A stretch of DNA of 64,000 nt, taken from NCBI GenBank assembly GCA_021464415.1, contig CM038466.1, forward strand, positions 54,466,613 through 54,530,612, given 5' to 3'. Made by a program: the position numbers and the translations under genes. Below, piece by piece: positions 1-11,099 of the stretch; positions within the stretch are counted from its first letter, which is position 1, and each line of letters begins with the position of its first letter. This DNA comes from Lonicera japonica. Lineage: Eukaryota > Streptophyta > Magnoliopsida > Dipsacales > Caprifoliaceae. Below the pieces are notes generated by a model. The model was given only the letters and a program-made list of their open reading frames with translations. It was not told the DNA's origin and did no database searches.

Positions 1-639
1 TTGTTGACTCTCACTTAAGGAGAGTAATTGTTAATTCAACTTTGGTCCATAACCATAGGATATCAAACAATCTCGTCCATTAACTATGTCAATACAGGAC
101 AAAAGCGGCCTTTGTTACATTTAATCGTAACTCGACCCATCAATGATCACATATACCAACACAATCAAGTGACACAAACCAATCATGGTGCATAGCATGG
201 AAGTTACATGTAATGTGATACATACATGCCTATTTCCAACTGGTCCTCTTTATTGACATCAAACCCTCAAAATACTTAAACAGAGTGTAATAAACTGAAT
301 ACTTTATTTTTGCAGAAAATAAACTAAATGTAACTATAGTTAACATAAAGTAAATGCTGATATATCTTCTTGTTTTTTTTTCTTTCTTTTTTCTTTTATA
401 ACACGGTATATTGATATATCTAGTATTTGAACGAAATTATCGAGGAGTGAACTGTAGTGAATGGTAGAAAAATCTAACTCAACTTCCATCTTTTCTAGCA
501 TCCTAGTTGTTCATATATCTAACTTCCTAGATTTGTGAACATTATGGATTGAATGAACGATGAGGCAAATATAGGCGCATATCCTAATCTTTTACTGTTC
601 ATCGCATTCTAATATTCGCTTCAAAACGCAAGTTTTTAT

Positions 640-730
640 TTATTTATTTATTATTATTATTTTATATTATTATTATTATTATTATATTATATTATTATTA
701 TTATTATTATTATTATTTATTATTATTATG
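640..730. repeat. (ATT)n microsatellite, copy 1
   Basis: Imperfect run of ATT/TTA triplets interrupted by ATATT units, at the end of the first tandem unit. It is shorter and less pure than the equivalent tract in the second unit, so it has changed length since the duplication. Confidence 0.9.
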
Positions 731-1429
731 CGAACAAAAAGATGATTTAGCCACGTATGCTATCGTAGATTCTGTGTAAGTTTAAATTTTTGACTCTCAC
801 TTAAGGAGAGTAATTATTAATTCAACTTTGGTCCATAACCATAGGATATCAAACAATCTCGTCCATTAACTATGTCAATATAGGACCAAAGCGGCCTTTG
901 TTACATTTAATCGTAACTCGACCCATCAATGATCACATATACCAACACAATCAAGTGACACAAACCAATCATGGTGCATAGCATGGAAGTTACATGTAAT
1001 GTGATACAGACATGCCTATTTCCAACTGGTCCTCTTTATTGACATCAAACCCTCAAAATACTTAAACAGAGTGTAATAAACTGAATACTTTATTTTTGCA
1101 GAAAATAAACTAAATATAACTATAGTTAACATAAAGTAAATGCTGATATATCTTCCTTGTTTTTTCTTTCTTTCTTTCTTTTTTCTTTTATAACACAGTA
1201 TATTGATATATCTAGTATTTGAACGAAATTCTCGAGGATTGAACTGTAGTGAATGGTGGAAAATCTAACTCAATTTCCATCTTTTCTAGCATCCTAATTG
1301 TTCATATATCTAACTTCCTAGATTTGGAGAACATTATGGATTGAATGAACGATGAGGCAAATATATGCGCATTTCCTAATCTTTTACTATTCATTGCATT
1401 CTAGTATTCGCTTCAAAACGCAAGTTTTT

Positions 1430-1452
1430 ATTTATTTATTTATTTATTATAA

Positions 1453-1530
<78 letters not shown>
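1430..1530. repeat. (ATT)n microsatellite, copy 2
   Basis: Nearly pure run of about 25 ATT triplets ending the second tandem unit, preceded by TTTA repeats. Read in one frame it yields a poly-isoleucine ORF, which is an artefact of the repeat. Confidence 0.93.
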
Positions 1531-1620
1531 GCGAAGAAAAAGATGATTTAGGCACATATGCTATTGTAGATTCTGTTTAAGTCTAAATTTGTTGACTCTC
1601 ACCTAAGGAGGGTAATAGTA

Positions 1621-2229
1621 ACATACTATATGATTGATTATTATATGTCAATGTCACTAGCAGCTTATGCGGGAAGTCAAGTCAGGGGACGCGAGCTTAA
1701 GAGCTTTTCAAAAAATTATATTAAAGTTGTAAAATGACAACAAATTCCAAATTGTAACATATTAAATACAACAATCTTTTTCAAGACCGCATATTGAAAA
1801 TATGCTAGTTATAGAGGACATAGAGGTGGCAGTGGTGTTAAACAATGTTGTAGAAGGATGGTATATTCCTTGTCGTGTTGATCCGATTAAGATCAACTGT
1901 AACCCTCTTATTTTGAATCCTATAGAAGAAGGGGATTTAGGGCTATTTTTTTCCTTTAGGGGGTAAAATATAAAAGAGTGTTAATTAAGGGGATTTGCTG
2001 CAATTACTCTTGCTTATTTAAAACAAGTTAGAAAATTACTCCAATAGCCCTTTTAGTTATTAACGTTTACAAAAAGACTCCTAATACTAAGAAAAATTTT
2101 GAAACCCGTAGGGGGCATCCGACCCCCTTCCTCCTAAGGTATGTACACCCTGCATGTCACTGAGATATATATTCTTAAGTTAATCTCAATTATATATAAT
2201 CTATTAATAAATCTAAAGTAGACGGGATT
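1621..2229. other. Non-coding AT-rich intergenic stretch
   Basis: No credible ORF, RNA gene or recognisable element is seen here. It follows the tandem array and precedes a dispersed repeat. Confidence 0.5.
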
Positions 2230-3060
2230 TATTAATAGATTAGGGTATACTAGTCTTATCTAGACGATGAAATAAATAAGACCTGATAATATGATAAAAA
2301 ATGAACAAGGTGTGACAAATCTAAATTGACAAATATCAATCAGTCTATTTTAAACCCATTGTCTAGTCTAGTATAATGTTTTAAACAATCGAAAGATAAG
2401 TTTAATATATATTCATGCTAAAACAACTAAATGTAGATCGGATTTGACCAACTTGTTTTTAATTTTTTTTAAAATCATTAAATCATATTGTTTGATCTTG
2501 GCAAAATATTTTTTTAACAAATTAAATTTAAGGCCAGATGTGAACAATTGAATCATAGGTTTAATATCATGCTGGAAAAACTAAAAGTAAATCGAATTTG
2601 ACCAACTTGTTTTTAATTTTTAAAGAATCATTCAATCATATTTTTTTTATCTCAACAAAATAATTTTTTAATAAATTAAACTCAAGGCGATATATGAAAA
2701 TAATCCAATCATGTATGTTAGTATGATTTGAAAATAGTTAAAAAATCGGAATGATGTAGTGTGAACACTCCTAAAAACGATAAACTTAGATGATCAATAT
2801 TGTACTAACACATAAATTATGTCATCAACTACTACTCAATAATTTTTGTTGATTTTTTTTACATAATTCTATAATCATGATTGATCTTATTTAATTGATC
2901 TGGATTAGTACATTTTAAATATTGATTTTTTTTAAGTTATGGCATTTTTAATGTAAACAAAATTATTGGTGTGTGAGAATTTATTGTATGTATATTATTA
3001 GTGTGAGTATTTTAACTTTGATGTATGTAAAAAACACATCTAAGAGTCTCTCTGATGGTA
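2230..3060. repeat. Dispersed non-coding repeat, also found in the WAK intron
   Basis: Starts with TAGGGTATACTAGTCTTATC and continues through blocks shared with 37806-39194: CCATTGTCTAGTCTAGT, a block around GATCGGATTTGACC, and a block containing TTGATCTTATTTAATTGATC followed by a TTAAGTTATGGCATTTTTAATGTA-like stretch. A sub-block is repeated within it (about 2385-2530 and 2545-2720). It carries no ORF. It is probably a decayed non-autonomous transposon; the superfamily is unclear. Confidence 0.7.
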
Positions 3061-3118
3061 TAATCAAAATAACAATTATAATCAACTTTAACAATGTTAG
3101 CTAAAAATACTATCCTAA

Positions 3119-3437
3119 GGGCTCATTTGGTTCGACTTTTAAATCATTCACAGAATGCTAGCTACATTTCATTCCAGAAGGATTTCAGTGTTTAGTTTGA
3201 GTTTCAGGCTAGGAATACATCATTTCAAGAATGAAGCATTCCTTCAAGGTTCTTCTTAAATGGATGGAAATGGAGGATCCCCCTAGGCATTCTCTACTAA
3301 TTTTTCTTTTACGGTTTCCTTTTAAGACCAAAATATCATTTTACTTACCAAGACAACAACTTTTTTTTTATATTCTCTTTAAAAGAAAAAAAAAATGTTT
3401 TTAAACTTTTAGTTTTTTATTATTGTTGTTGTTGTTG

Positions 3438-3507
<70 letters not shown>

Positions 3508-3806
3508 ATACATATGACGACTTTTCACAATTTTTAACAATAAAAACTCAAGTTTTACCTTTGTAAAATACTAAAATTGTTAGGACTTTTTTTTTAATTT
3601 TATAAAATGAATAACATTTTGGTAGTTTATGCATATTTCATTCATATTCTCGTTAGAACCAAATACAGAAATGTAATTTCACGTTCCAGGAAATAAGAAT
3701 TCTTGTTCGAATCAAACGTTGTCAAGATATCATGGATGCTAAGAAAAAAGCTTTCCATGAATGTAGAGTGCTCATTCTATTCTCAAAACTCGAACTAAAC
3801 GAGCTC
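3119..3806. mobile_element. Tourist/Harbinger-like MITE, 688 bp, TSD TAA
   Basis: The left end GGGCTCATTTGGTTCGACTT is the inverted complement of the right end CGAACTAAACGAGCTC with few mismatches. TAA flanks both sides (3116-3118 and 3807-3809), the 3-bp target duplication typical of PIF/Harbinger elements. The interior is AT-rich and holds a (GTT)5(ATT)n microsatellite at about 3424-3505. No transposase is present, so it is non-autonomous. Confidence 0.83.
3424..3505. repeat. (GTT)n(ATT)n compound microsatellite
   Basis: About five GTT triplets followed by over twenty ATT triplets, lying inside the MITE. Confidence 0.93.
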
Positions 3807-3809
3807 TAA

Positions 3810-5242
3810 TACTATAATCAAATGTTAACAACCTTTTAACCAATAACTAAATCCACTCCCTTTATAATCAAAGTTAACAATTTTCTTCAATAACCAAAAT
3901 AAGAGATAATTCTATTGAGTGAAAAAGAATATTTTTATATTTAAATAATATTTTTCTCTTTTTTTTGAAACAAAATTCAAATTGATATATTAATTTGTGG
4001 CCAATCAATATAATAAATCCCACAAATTTAATTTTTATGAAAAAAATAGTAATTTTAATTATTCTACTAAAAATATTCTAAAAATATAAACTTAATGCAC
4101 CTCATAAAAAAATAGTGTTTCATAACATATATAAACTATATATATATATTAAACAAATATATATGCCAAATGACTCATATGTCAATGCAGTCAACTTAGA
4201 TTTTATTCTTACAAATGCTTGTGAATAAAGGACGTTTTTATTTTTATTAAAATTCTTATGTTGTACCTTTCGTGGAAAACATGTGATCCCCAAAAGTGAT
4301 ATTGTAAAACTGTCTTTTCTTTTTCATTTCAGACTTTTTCTTTTAGACTTTTCTGGTTACTTTGGCTGACAACAACTAGACTTGGTTTTCTTTTTCTTTT
4401 TTTCCTATAAACTGTTTCAAGGATGGATTTAGGTAGTAGTGGACGACTGCAGCAGTCGTCTCTAAAGATTTAATAATTTTTATTATTATGTTAGTAGTTT
4501 ATTAAATATAATTTTATTTTAAAATTATAAGTATTTGCTCTTATTTTAAAAAAACATATTAAAAAAATTAAATATCTTCCCAAGTAGAGATGTATACTGG
4601 AATTTTTCTCAATTAGGATGATAAAACAATAAAGAAAAAAAATATATATATATATGGACACATGTTTAGTTCATAAGAAGTTCAATATCATATTATTTTA
4701 TGTACGCACCAATATTATCCTATATTCACCAATCTTTTATTCGATTACTCTGACAAAAAAATTATGATATTCATGGGAATAAGTTTTAAGATACAGATGT
4801 CATTTCAAAATTAAGAGAAATTCTTCTTTGAAATAACATTAAGGAACCCTTATGTATTTTCAAAATTTTGAGGAGATTTATTTGGATTCTGAAGAACAGA
4901 GGAAGAGGATAGGGGAGGGTTGAGTCATTTCTTTCACTCCCCGTGTTTCAAATTCAAATTCAAATTCCATTATTTTTTTTCGAGACAAAACAAATAAAAA
5001 TTTAATTATCTTTTTAAGTTATAATTAATATACTAAAAAATAAAAATCATGATTAAAAATAAGTTATTTTCTAAACCATTTACTAAGAAATTATTGCATT
5101 TTTGAAAAAAATGTGAAAATAAAAAATTACTCTTAACTAAACATATATAGATGGATCATAAGATTTATTTGAGAAATATGAGAGCATCGAGTTGCTCTTA
5201 CAGTACCTAAACTACCTTTTTACCCAAATATTTTTAAATTAC
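3810..5242. repeat. Segmental duplication, copy 1, left part
   Basis: From about 3900 this region aligns with 18100-19850 in the same order: the AATAAAGGACG block, the GCTGACAACAACTAGAC block, the GGACGACTGCAGC hairpin at about 4441-4460, the ATTACTCTGACAAAAA block and the CTACCTTTTTACCCAAATAT block just before the retrotransposon insertion. Copy 1 lacks the RNase H remnant present in copy 2. The tail ATTAC is the target site of the adjoining retrotransposon. No gene is visible. Confidence 0.85.
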
Positions 5243-6820
5243 TGATAGGAAGCTATCTTCGTCGCTAAAAATAGCTTGATCAAAAACCCTTATGTACCTA
5301 CAAAATATATTAGTAACGTAGATAGTAGTAGTAAGGGGTCAAATCCACGGGAGTTGTTTATGAATCAATGAAAACAAAGTTGAGAAAATAATAGATTTAG
5401 AATAAAAACCATTTTTTTATCTTTTAGAAATGCTTACTTTTCTTAAGAATAATTTTAATACTAATAAAATGTAATGAAAGTAGAGAAAGTTGTTTTGGAG
5501 AAATAAAGTGTAGGGATTTCAAGAGTTAAGAATCCACCACCAAATTATCAATGGATCTAGAATAATATATTATTGCACATATATACCCAAAATAAATTCT
5601 ATACTAGTTTGATTAAATGGAATCACCTATGGTATGTAGAGTGAACCCAAAAGCTAATCAAATAGTATTTGACAATTTATTTGTTTATAAGAGATTTTTC
5701 CTTTCAAGATCTATATTTTCTTCTTTTAGAAATAATAATAATACAAGGTTGTCACTCACTTACATTAACATTAAAGAACTAGAAGATAAATTTGGAAAAT
5801 AAAATGAACTTAAGAAAATCCTATGGTATGTAGCTCATCTCTTAAGTCAAGTATAAAAACCAAAATGGGATCACCTATGGTATGTAGAGTAGTGGTCCAA
5901 AGATCTTATTTAAGAAAAATCACAAATGAGTATATTTATGCAATATTATAAAACTCTAAATCACAAATAAAAATGAGGCTTCATCTCTCCCCTTGAAAGG
6001 GAGATTAGCCTTCCATAAAGATAGAAGAACAAAATAAATAATAAAATAGCTTCTTAAATATCTCCAAATATGTGAGTAAAAGAATTTATCTCAACACTCT
6101 ACAATATTGTCTTCTTCAATAAAATGAAACAATAATACAAGAAGAACAAAAATATGTAGCACTCAAATATTTTCTCTCTTTAGAACAAGCTCTCTTGCTC
6201 CAAGCTCTCCTCCTTTCTTCAAACTCACGTAGGTGTGTTTTTTCTCCCTTGGCCAAATATCAATCAATATATGTGTGAAAATGGGAGAGGAACATAATCA
6301 TGAAAAGGAGACAATGGGGTGAGAGGGTGTAAGAGAATAGTAGGCTTTTCTAGAGAGTGGGGTGTGTAAGAGAATAATGTGGACATTGTCTAGGTATTGG
6401 AGTGTTGGGTTATAGGTTGAGAGATAAAAAAATATGAGAGTGGACACACACACTTTTGGGATATTTTCCTCTCTTTATCTCTTTTGCTGCCGGAATGTTG
6501 TAATGAAATTTCGGATATGAAGATGACTGAATTTGAAAAAGTGTTGAACTGGAAAATTGTAGTTCTTGAAATTCTCTTGATTTTAGACTCAAGAAACGCA
6601 TGATTCGGAGTTCCGAGCAAAAAGTTATGCTTTAAAAACTATCCGAGCAACTTTAGGTATCCTCTCTCACATATTCAACAAAGTTAAGCATTTAATTATA
6701 TCAATTGAGACAAGAACCTGCAAAACAACTAAATGTCAACATTAGATAACATAATGCAATTTTTGACACTTAAATTTCGGCATTTGTGGAATTAAAAATA
6801 ACAGTTTTGGGTGCTTATCA
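5243..6820 (-). repeat. LTR of retrotransposon 1 (3' LTR in element orientation), 1578 bp
   Basis: Nearly identical to 15638-17081 but about 134 bp longer because of one block (roughly 6335-6465) missing from the other LTR. The motif CCTATGGTATGTAG occurs three times (5626, 5820, 5874). The 61-residue ORF inside each LTR is a by-product of this repeat and not a gene. Confidence 0.95.
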
Positions 6821-6850
6821 CACCACCCCCAAACAGCATTTTGCTAGTCC
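6821..6850 (-). other. Polypurine tract region of retrotransposon 1
   Basis: Immediately inside the LTR, the minus strand reads GTTTGGGGGTGGTG up to the LTR start, the expected position of a plus-strand priming purine tract. Confidence 0.65.
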
Positions 6851-8734
6851 CCAAGCAAAAAGAGAGATAATAGATAAGGAGCCAAAACGAACCACTTTTC
6901 TTGGTGATTCTCAATTGCACTTAGCATGTGCAACAAGACTTTTAAACCTCTAAGTCACCCAAAGAGGACGAATGAAATCTCGTAAGGGTTTGCAGTGAAG
7001 ACACCCATAAACTTCCAAAACGTATTTACAAAAAAATTATTTTCGGCGATACTTTCTCTTATTTTGCCTCAGAGAAATATTAAGTATCCAACTGTAGAGA
7101 AGACAATGAATCATCCATATATATAAGTTAATAGAAGCTTGTATGCTATACAATACCAAAATGGCACAATCCTTCTTAAGATTCAATGTTTGCAACCGGC
7201 ATTTAAATAATTTTGATGTGATTCCCTATATTACCTTATAGAATTTACACTTCAACTTCAAATCTCACTAGATATATTCTCTCAAAATTGAATCACTCCG
7301 AGATGTGGCTAATTGTTTCTCTCTTTGCATGTGAGTGATAAGAGTAGATGCACACAAAGCAAATAACTCACATGCATAAATAAGAAAGACGGATATTAGA
7401 AAGAATTTGATCTCATGAAAGGAATGCCAACCACCATGTGAGAATGTCAAGTTGTTTAAACATATTACCTTAACAAACACTACCGCACCAAAGATCAACC
7501 AGGTCTTTTATATGGGGTGGAATGAAGGAAAATGGAGTGTTGATGTGTGTATAAGAAGGTTGAAGACTTTCTAAGGAGTTTGGACTTTTCTAATATCACT
7601 TGTTTTCACGCTCTTTTGTTGATCGCAAATTTTTTTTTTCTCTTTTTTTTTTTCTTTTTCTTTTCTTTTTCTTTTCTTTTTTATGCGATTTGAAATGATT
7701 GCATGGTGAAAACAATGATTTCTTTTGTCAAATCAACCATAATTTTCTCAAACACAAGGATTGGTCATGAAATAAATGGTAGGATTATTTTGGCAATGAT
7801 GGCCTAATGTCATCTCTAAGGTTTAATGCGGCAATTTTTGTTTTGACTAGGTAAAAGTTTCACAACTCAAAAAGGATTTCATTCTCAGTGGTCAGCCAAA
7901 TATAAAAGAATAATGAGATCATGCAACGATATTAATGACGATATCCAAATGAAGTTAAGTCATCTTGTGACTCAGAGTTTGCGTATAACTCTCTACAAGG
8001 TGAAAGGCTCTAAACTCACGGGTTTAAGTCTCCACAAGTATTCTTTTTAGCTCATTAGAGAATCACATACTAAAGATATAACCGTTGTGCAATGACGTGT
8101 GAACTCTAAGAATTGATAGTGCTTATATGCCTATAAAGGTATCGTTAAAGCTTATAAGACTAACATTAGACATTATGATTCCTTGATTTCTAAAAAGTGG
8201 ACCATCGTCATTCAATCTCATCATGGATAAGATACTGAATCGCCAAAAACTTTTAAAAGAAAGAAAGAAAAATCTTTTTTTTTTTTTTAAATAAATGAAA
8301 ATGTGTTGCTTCTGAATCAGTTTTCGAAAAGAGAACTAATTTGGTAAAACCCCACCCCCAAACAAAGTGAACATCGTCCTCGATGCTAAAGATGAAATAT
8401 ATAAATGTAAGCATAAGGTTGGAAAAATTACCGTAATTACCTGATTCGAAAGTTGAACCGTGAAAAGTATCTATCAGAATCTGGATAAGAAAAAGACACG
8501 GAAACAATTGCACAAGTCTATCATATATAACTCATGGGTGGATTAGTAAAAACCACCCCCAAACAGGATAAGACTAGTACTCAGAAACACACTCAATGGG
8601 TTGCCTCCCAGAAGCGCTAAGTTTAATGTCTTCAGCCAGACAAAGCGGACACACCCTCAAAAAAATGATAGAGCTAGAATAAGAGTACAGAGAGGGCGGA
8701 AAGATAACAACAACCCCTTAGTAAGATGTTTACT
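6851..8734 (-). other. 3' untranslated region of retrotransposon 1
   Basis: About 1.9 kb between the decayed integrase end and the LTR with no conserved ORF. It contains a long pyrimidine tract on the plus strand at 7626-7682. No env-like or transposase_32-like ORF is recognisable, unlike element 3. Confidence 0.6.
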
Positions 8735-9380
8735 CAGGGTATATGGGATTAACAAGGTCAATTTGCTCTACTAGAGATGAATCTAGCTCTAAGAATGGTT
8801 TCAGTCTTTGACCATTGACCTAAAAGGTAGTACCATCTTTCGGATTTTCAACAGTGATGGCACCATAAGGTGTGACAGATTGGACAGTGAAAGGTCCTTC
8901 CCACCTGGTTTTTAATTTACCAGGAAGGGTGCAGACGGAATTATACAACAACACTTTCTGTCCAGGATGAAACTCTTTTCGCAATATGCTCTGATCATGA
9001 ATCCATTTCATTTTGTCCTTGTATTTCTTAGACAGATCATAAGCATAATTTCGCAATTCCTCAAGTTCATTGAGTTCCAACTTTCTTTGCTCACCAGCTT
9101 TATCAAGATCAAAGTTAAGGGTCTTGATAGCCCAGTATGCATTGTGCTCAAGTTCGACTGGAAGGTGACAGGGCTTACCAAAGATAAGCGATAAGGGGAC
9201 ATGCCTATAGGAGTCTTGAAGGCAGTGCGGTATGCCCAAGGAGCATCTTCGAGTCGCAAAGACCAATCTTTCCTACTTGGATTGACTGTCTTTTCAAGAT
9301 TTGCTTAAATCTGACGATTTGAAACTTCTACCTGACACTGGTTTGTGGATTGTACGCCAAAGCAGTTTATGGGTTATGCC
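8735..9380 (-). pseudogene. Integrase C-terminal part, retrotransposon 1
   Basis: The minus-strand frame from 9266 down encodes an integrase C-terminal region: the block [16 protein letters not shown], then the [11 protein letters not shown] block and a chromo/SH3-like end with WEGPFTV. A stop lies near 8820 in the middle of a motif that element 3 reads through (VNGQRLKPF), after which the frame continues to about 8735. Between 9260 and 9380 the reading frame is disrupted where the catalytic-core end should be. Confidence 0.85.
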
Positions 9381-10670
9381 ATACTTCTTAACGAGATTCT
9401 CAAAGATACGATTACAAAAATGTGTACCGTTATCATGATGATGGCTCTTGGAGTACCAAACCGAGCAAAGACATATTCTTTCAGGAATTTCACAACAACT
9501 CGATGATCATTTGTGTAACAGGGTATCGCTTCTATCCACTTGGAGACATAATCGACTGCTATAAGGATATATTTAAAACCATGAGATGGGGGAAATGGCC
9601 CCATAAAGTCGATACCCCAAACATCGAAGATCTCCACGATCAAGATGGGAGTGAGAGGCATCATATGCCTTCGAGATAGTCGTCCTAATTGTTGACAATT
9701 TGGACAGGCTTTACAAAATTCATGAGCGTTGCGAAAAAGGGTGGGCCAGTAAAACCCGCTTTGCAAAACTTTTGCAGCAGTTTTCTTCGAGCTAAAATGG
9801 CCGCCACATGCATGGTTATGACAAAATGAAAGGATCTTATTTTGCTCAAACTCGGGGACGCATCTACGGATGATTTGATCAGGACAATACTTAAAGAGAA
9901 AAGGATCATCCCATGAGTAGTATTTGACCATGGACATGAATTTGGACTTGTCTTGCTTTGTCCAATGAATGAGAATTTGGTTTGTGACAAGAAAGTTGAC
10001 AATATCAGCAAACCATGGTGACTGAAAAATAGCAAAAAGTTGCTCATCAGGGAATGACTCGGATATAGGCAAATGGTCATTTTCAGACATAGCAGTGAGT
10101 CTAGACAGGTGGTCAGCGACCACATTCTTAGTACCCTTTTTATCTTTGATTGCCAAGTTAAATTCTTGGAGCAAGAGGATCCAACGGATGAGGCGAGATT
10201 TGGCATCTTTTTTGCTTAGAAGGTACCTTAATGCCGAATGATCAGAGTACACAGTGACTGGAGATCCAAGAAGGTATGCACGAAATTTGTCGAGGGCAAA
10301 GACAACCGCTAACAATTCTTTCTCAGTTGTTGTGTAATTGAGTTGGGCTGGATTAAGAGTTTTGCTAGCATAATGAATCACATGAGAACGTTTATTAACT
10401 CTCTGCCCCAAAACAACCCCAATGGCATAATCAGATGCATCGCACATGATTTCAAACGGGAGATCCCAATCAGGAGGTCGAATAATCGGAGCTGAGATCA
10501 ACTCGGATTTAAGACGCTCAAAAGCAGTGACACAAGCTTCATTGAAGACAAAAGGCACGTCTTTCGAAAGAAGGTTAGTCAAAGGTCGGGCTATCTTAGA
10601 AAAATCCTTGATAAATCGCCGATAGAAACCGGCATGCCCTAAAAAGGAACGGATGTCCTTAATTGGAGCT
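9374..10670 (-). pseudogene. RNase H and integrase N-terminal/core, retrotransposon 1
   Basis: A long minus-strand frame covers the end of RT ([19 protein letters not shown]), Ty3-gypsy RNase H ([47 protein letters not shown]) and the integrase with an HHCC zinc-binding region and the first catalytic Asp in WGIDFMGPF. The second catalytic Asp motif is degraded ([12 protein letters not shown]). The frame has no ATG at its 5' side and is a fragment of the polyprotein. Confidence 0.88.
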
Positions 10671-11099
10671 AGGAGGAGTGGTCTGAGAAATCAACCTTTG
10701 CCTATTGACCTCAATACCTTTGCAAGAGATTACGTGTCAAAAACAATACCCTTTTTTACCATGAAATGGCATTTTTCCCAATAAGAACTAATATTCTTTT
10801 CTTGGCATCGTTCTAACACCATGGTTAGATGAGATAGGCATGATCAAAGGATGAGCCATACACGGAGAAATCATCCATAAAGACCTCTAAGAATCGTTCC
10901 ACCATGTCACTGAAAATGCTCATCATACACCTTTGAAAAGTCGCAGGTGCGTTGCACAAGCCGAATGGCATGCGTGATAGGCAAATGTGCCAAATGGACA
11001 TGTGAAAGTAGTTTTTTCTTGATCTTGAGGGTCGATGGGAATTGATTGTACCCAAAATATCCATCTAGGAAACAACAAAAAGAATGTCCAGAGTCGTCG
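10671..11099 (-). pseudogene. Reverse transcriptase core, frameshifted, retrotransposon 1
   Basis: The minus-strand frame 11064-10825 carries RMPFGLCNAPATFQRCM and the catalytic box FMDDF, so it is the palm of the RT. It is out of frame with both the upstream polyprotein frame (ending at 11100) and the downstream RNase H frame, so at least two frameshifts or small deletions interrupt RT. Confidence 0.85.

Larger units (their letters stand above)
1..1600. repeat. Tandem duplication, two ~790-800 bp units plus a short third start
   Basis: The stretch beginning TGACTCTCACTTAAGGAGAG at position 5 recurs at 791 and, in a shorter diverged form, at 1593. The first two copies match closely over their full length, down to the same order of short motifs, and each ends in an (ATT)n tract followed by the same short A-rich tail. 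Unit lengths are about 786 and 802 bp, the difference lying mainly in the microsatellite and a T-rich tract. Only about 30 bp of a third copy are recognisable before unrelated sequence starts. No coding capacity is credible. The high identity suggests a recent tandem duplication, or an array that continues left of the window. Confidence 0.93.

Noticed and set aside
1352..1546. 64-codon ORF with a long isoleucine run
   Set aside because: It is a translation of the (ATT)n microsatellite and its flank; the matching unit upstream does not preserve it.
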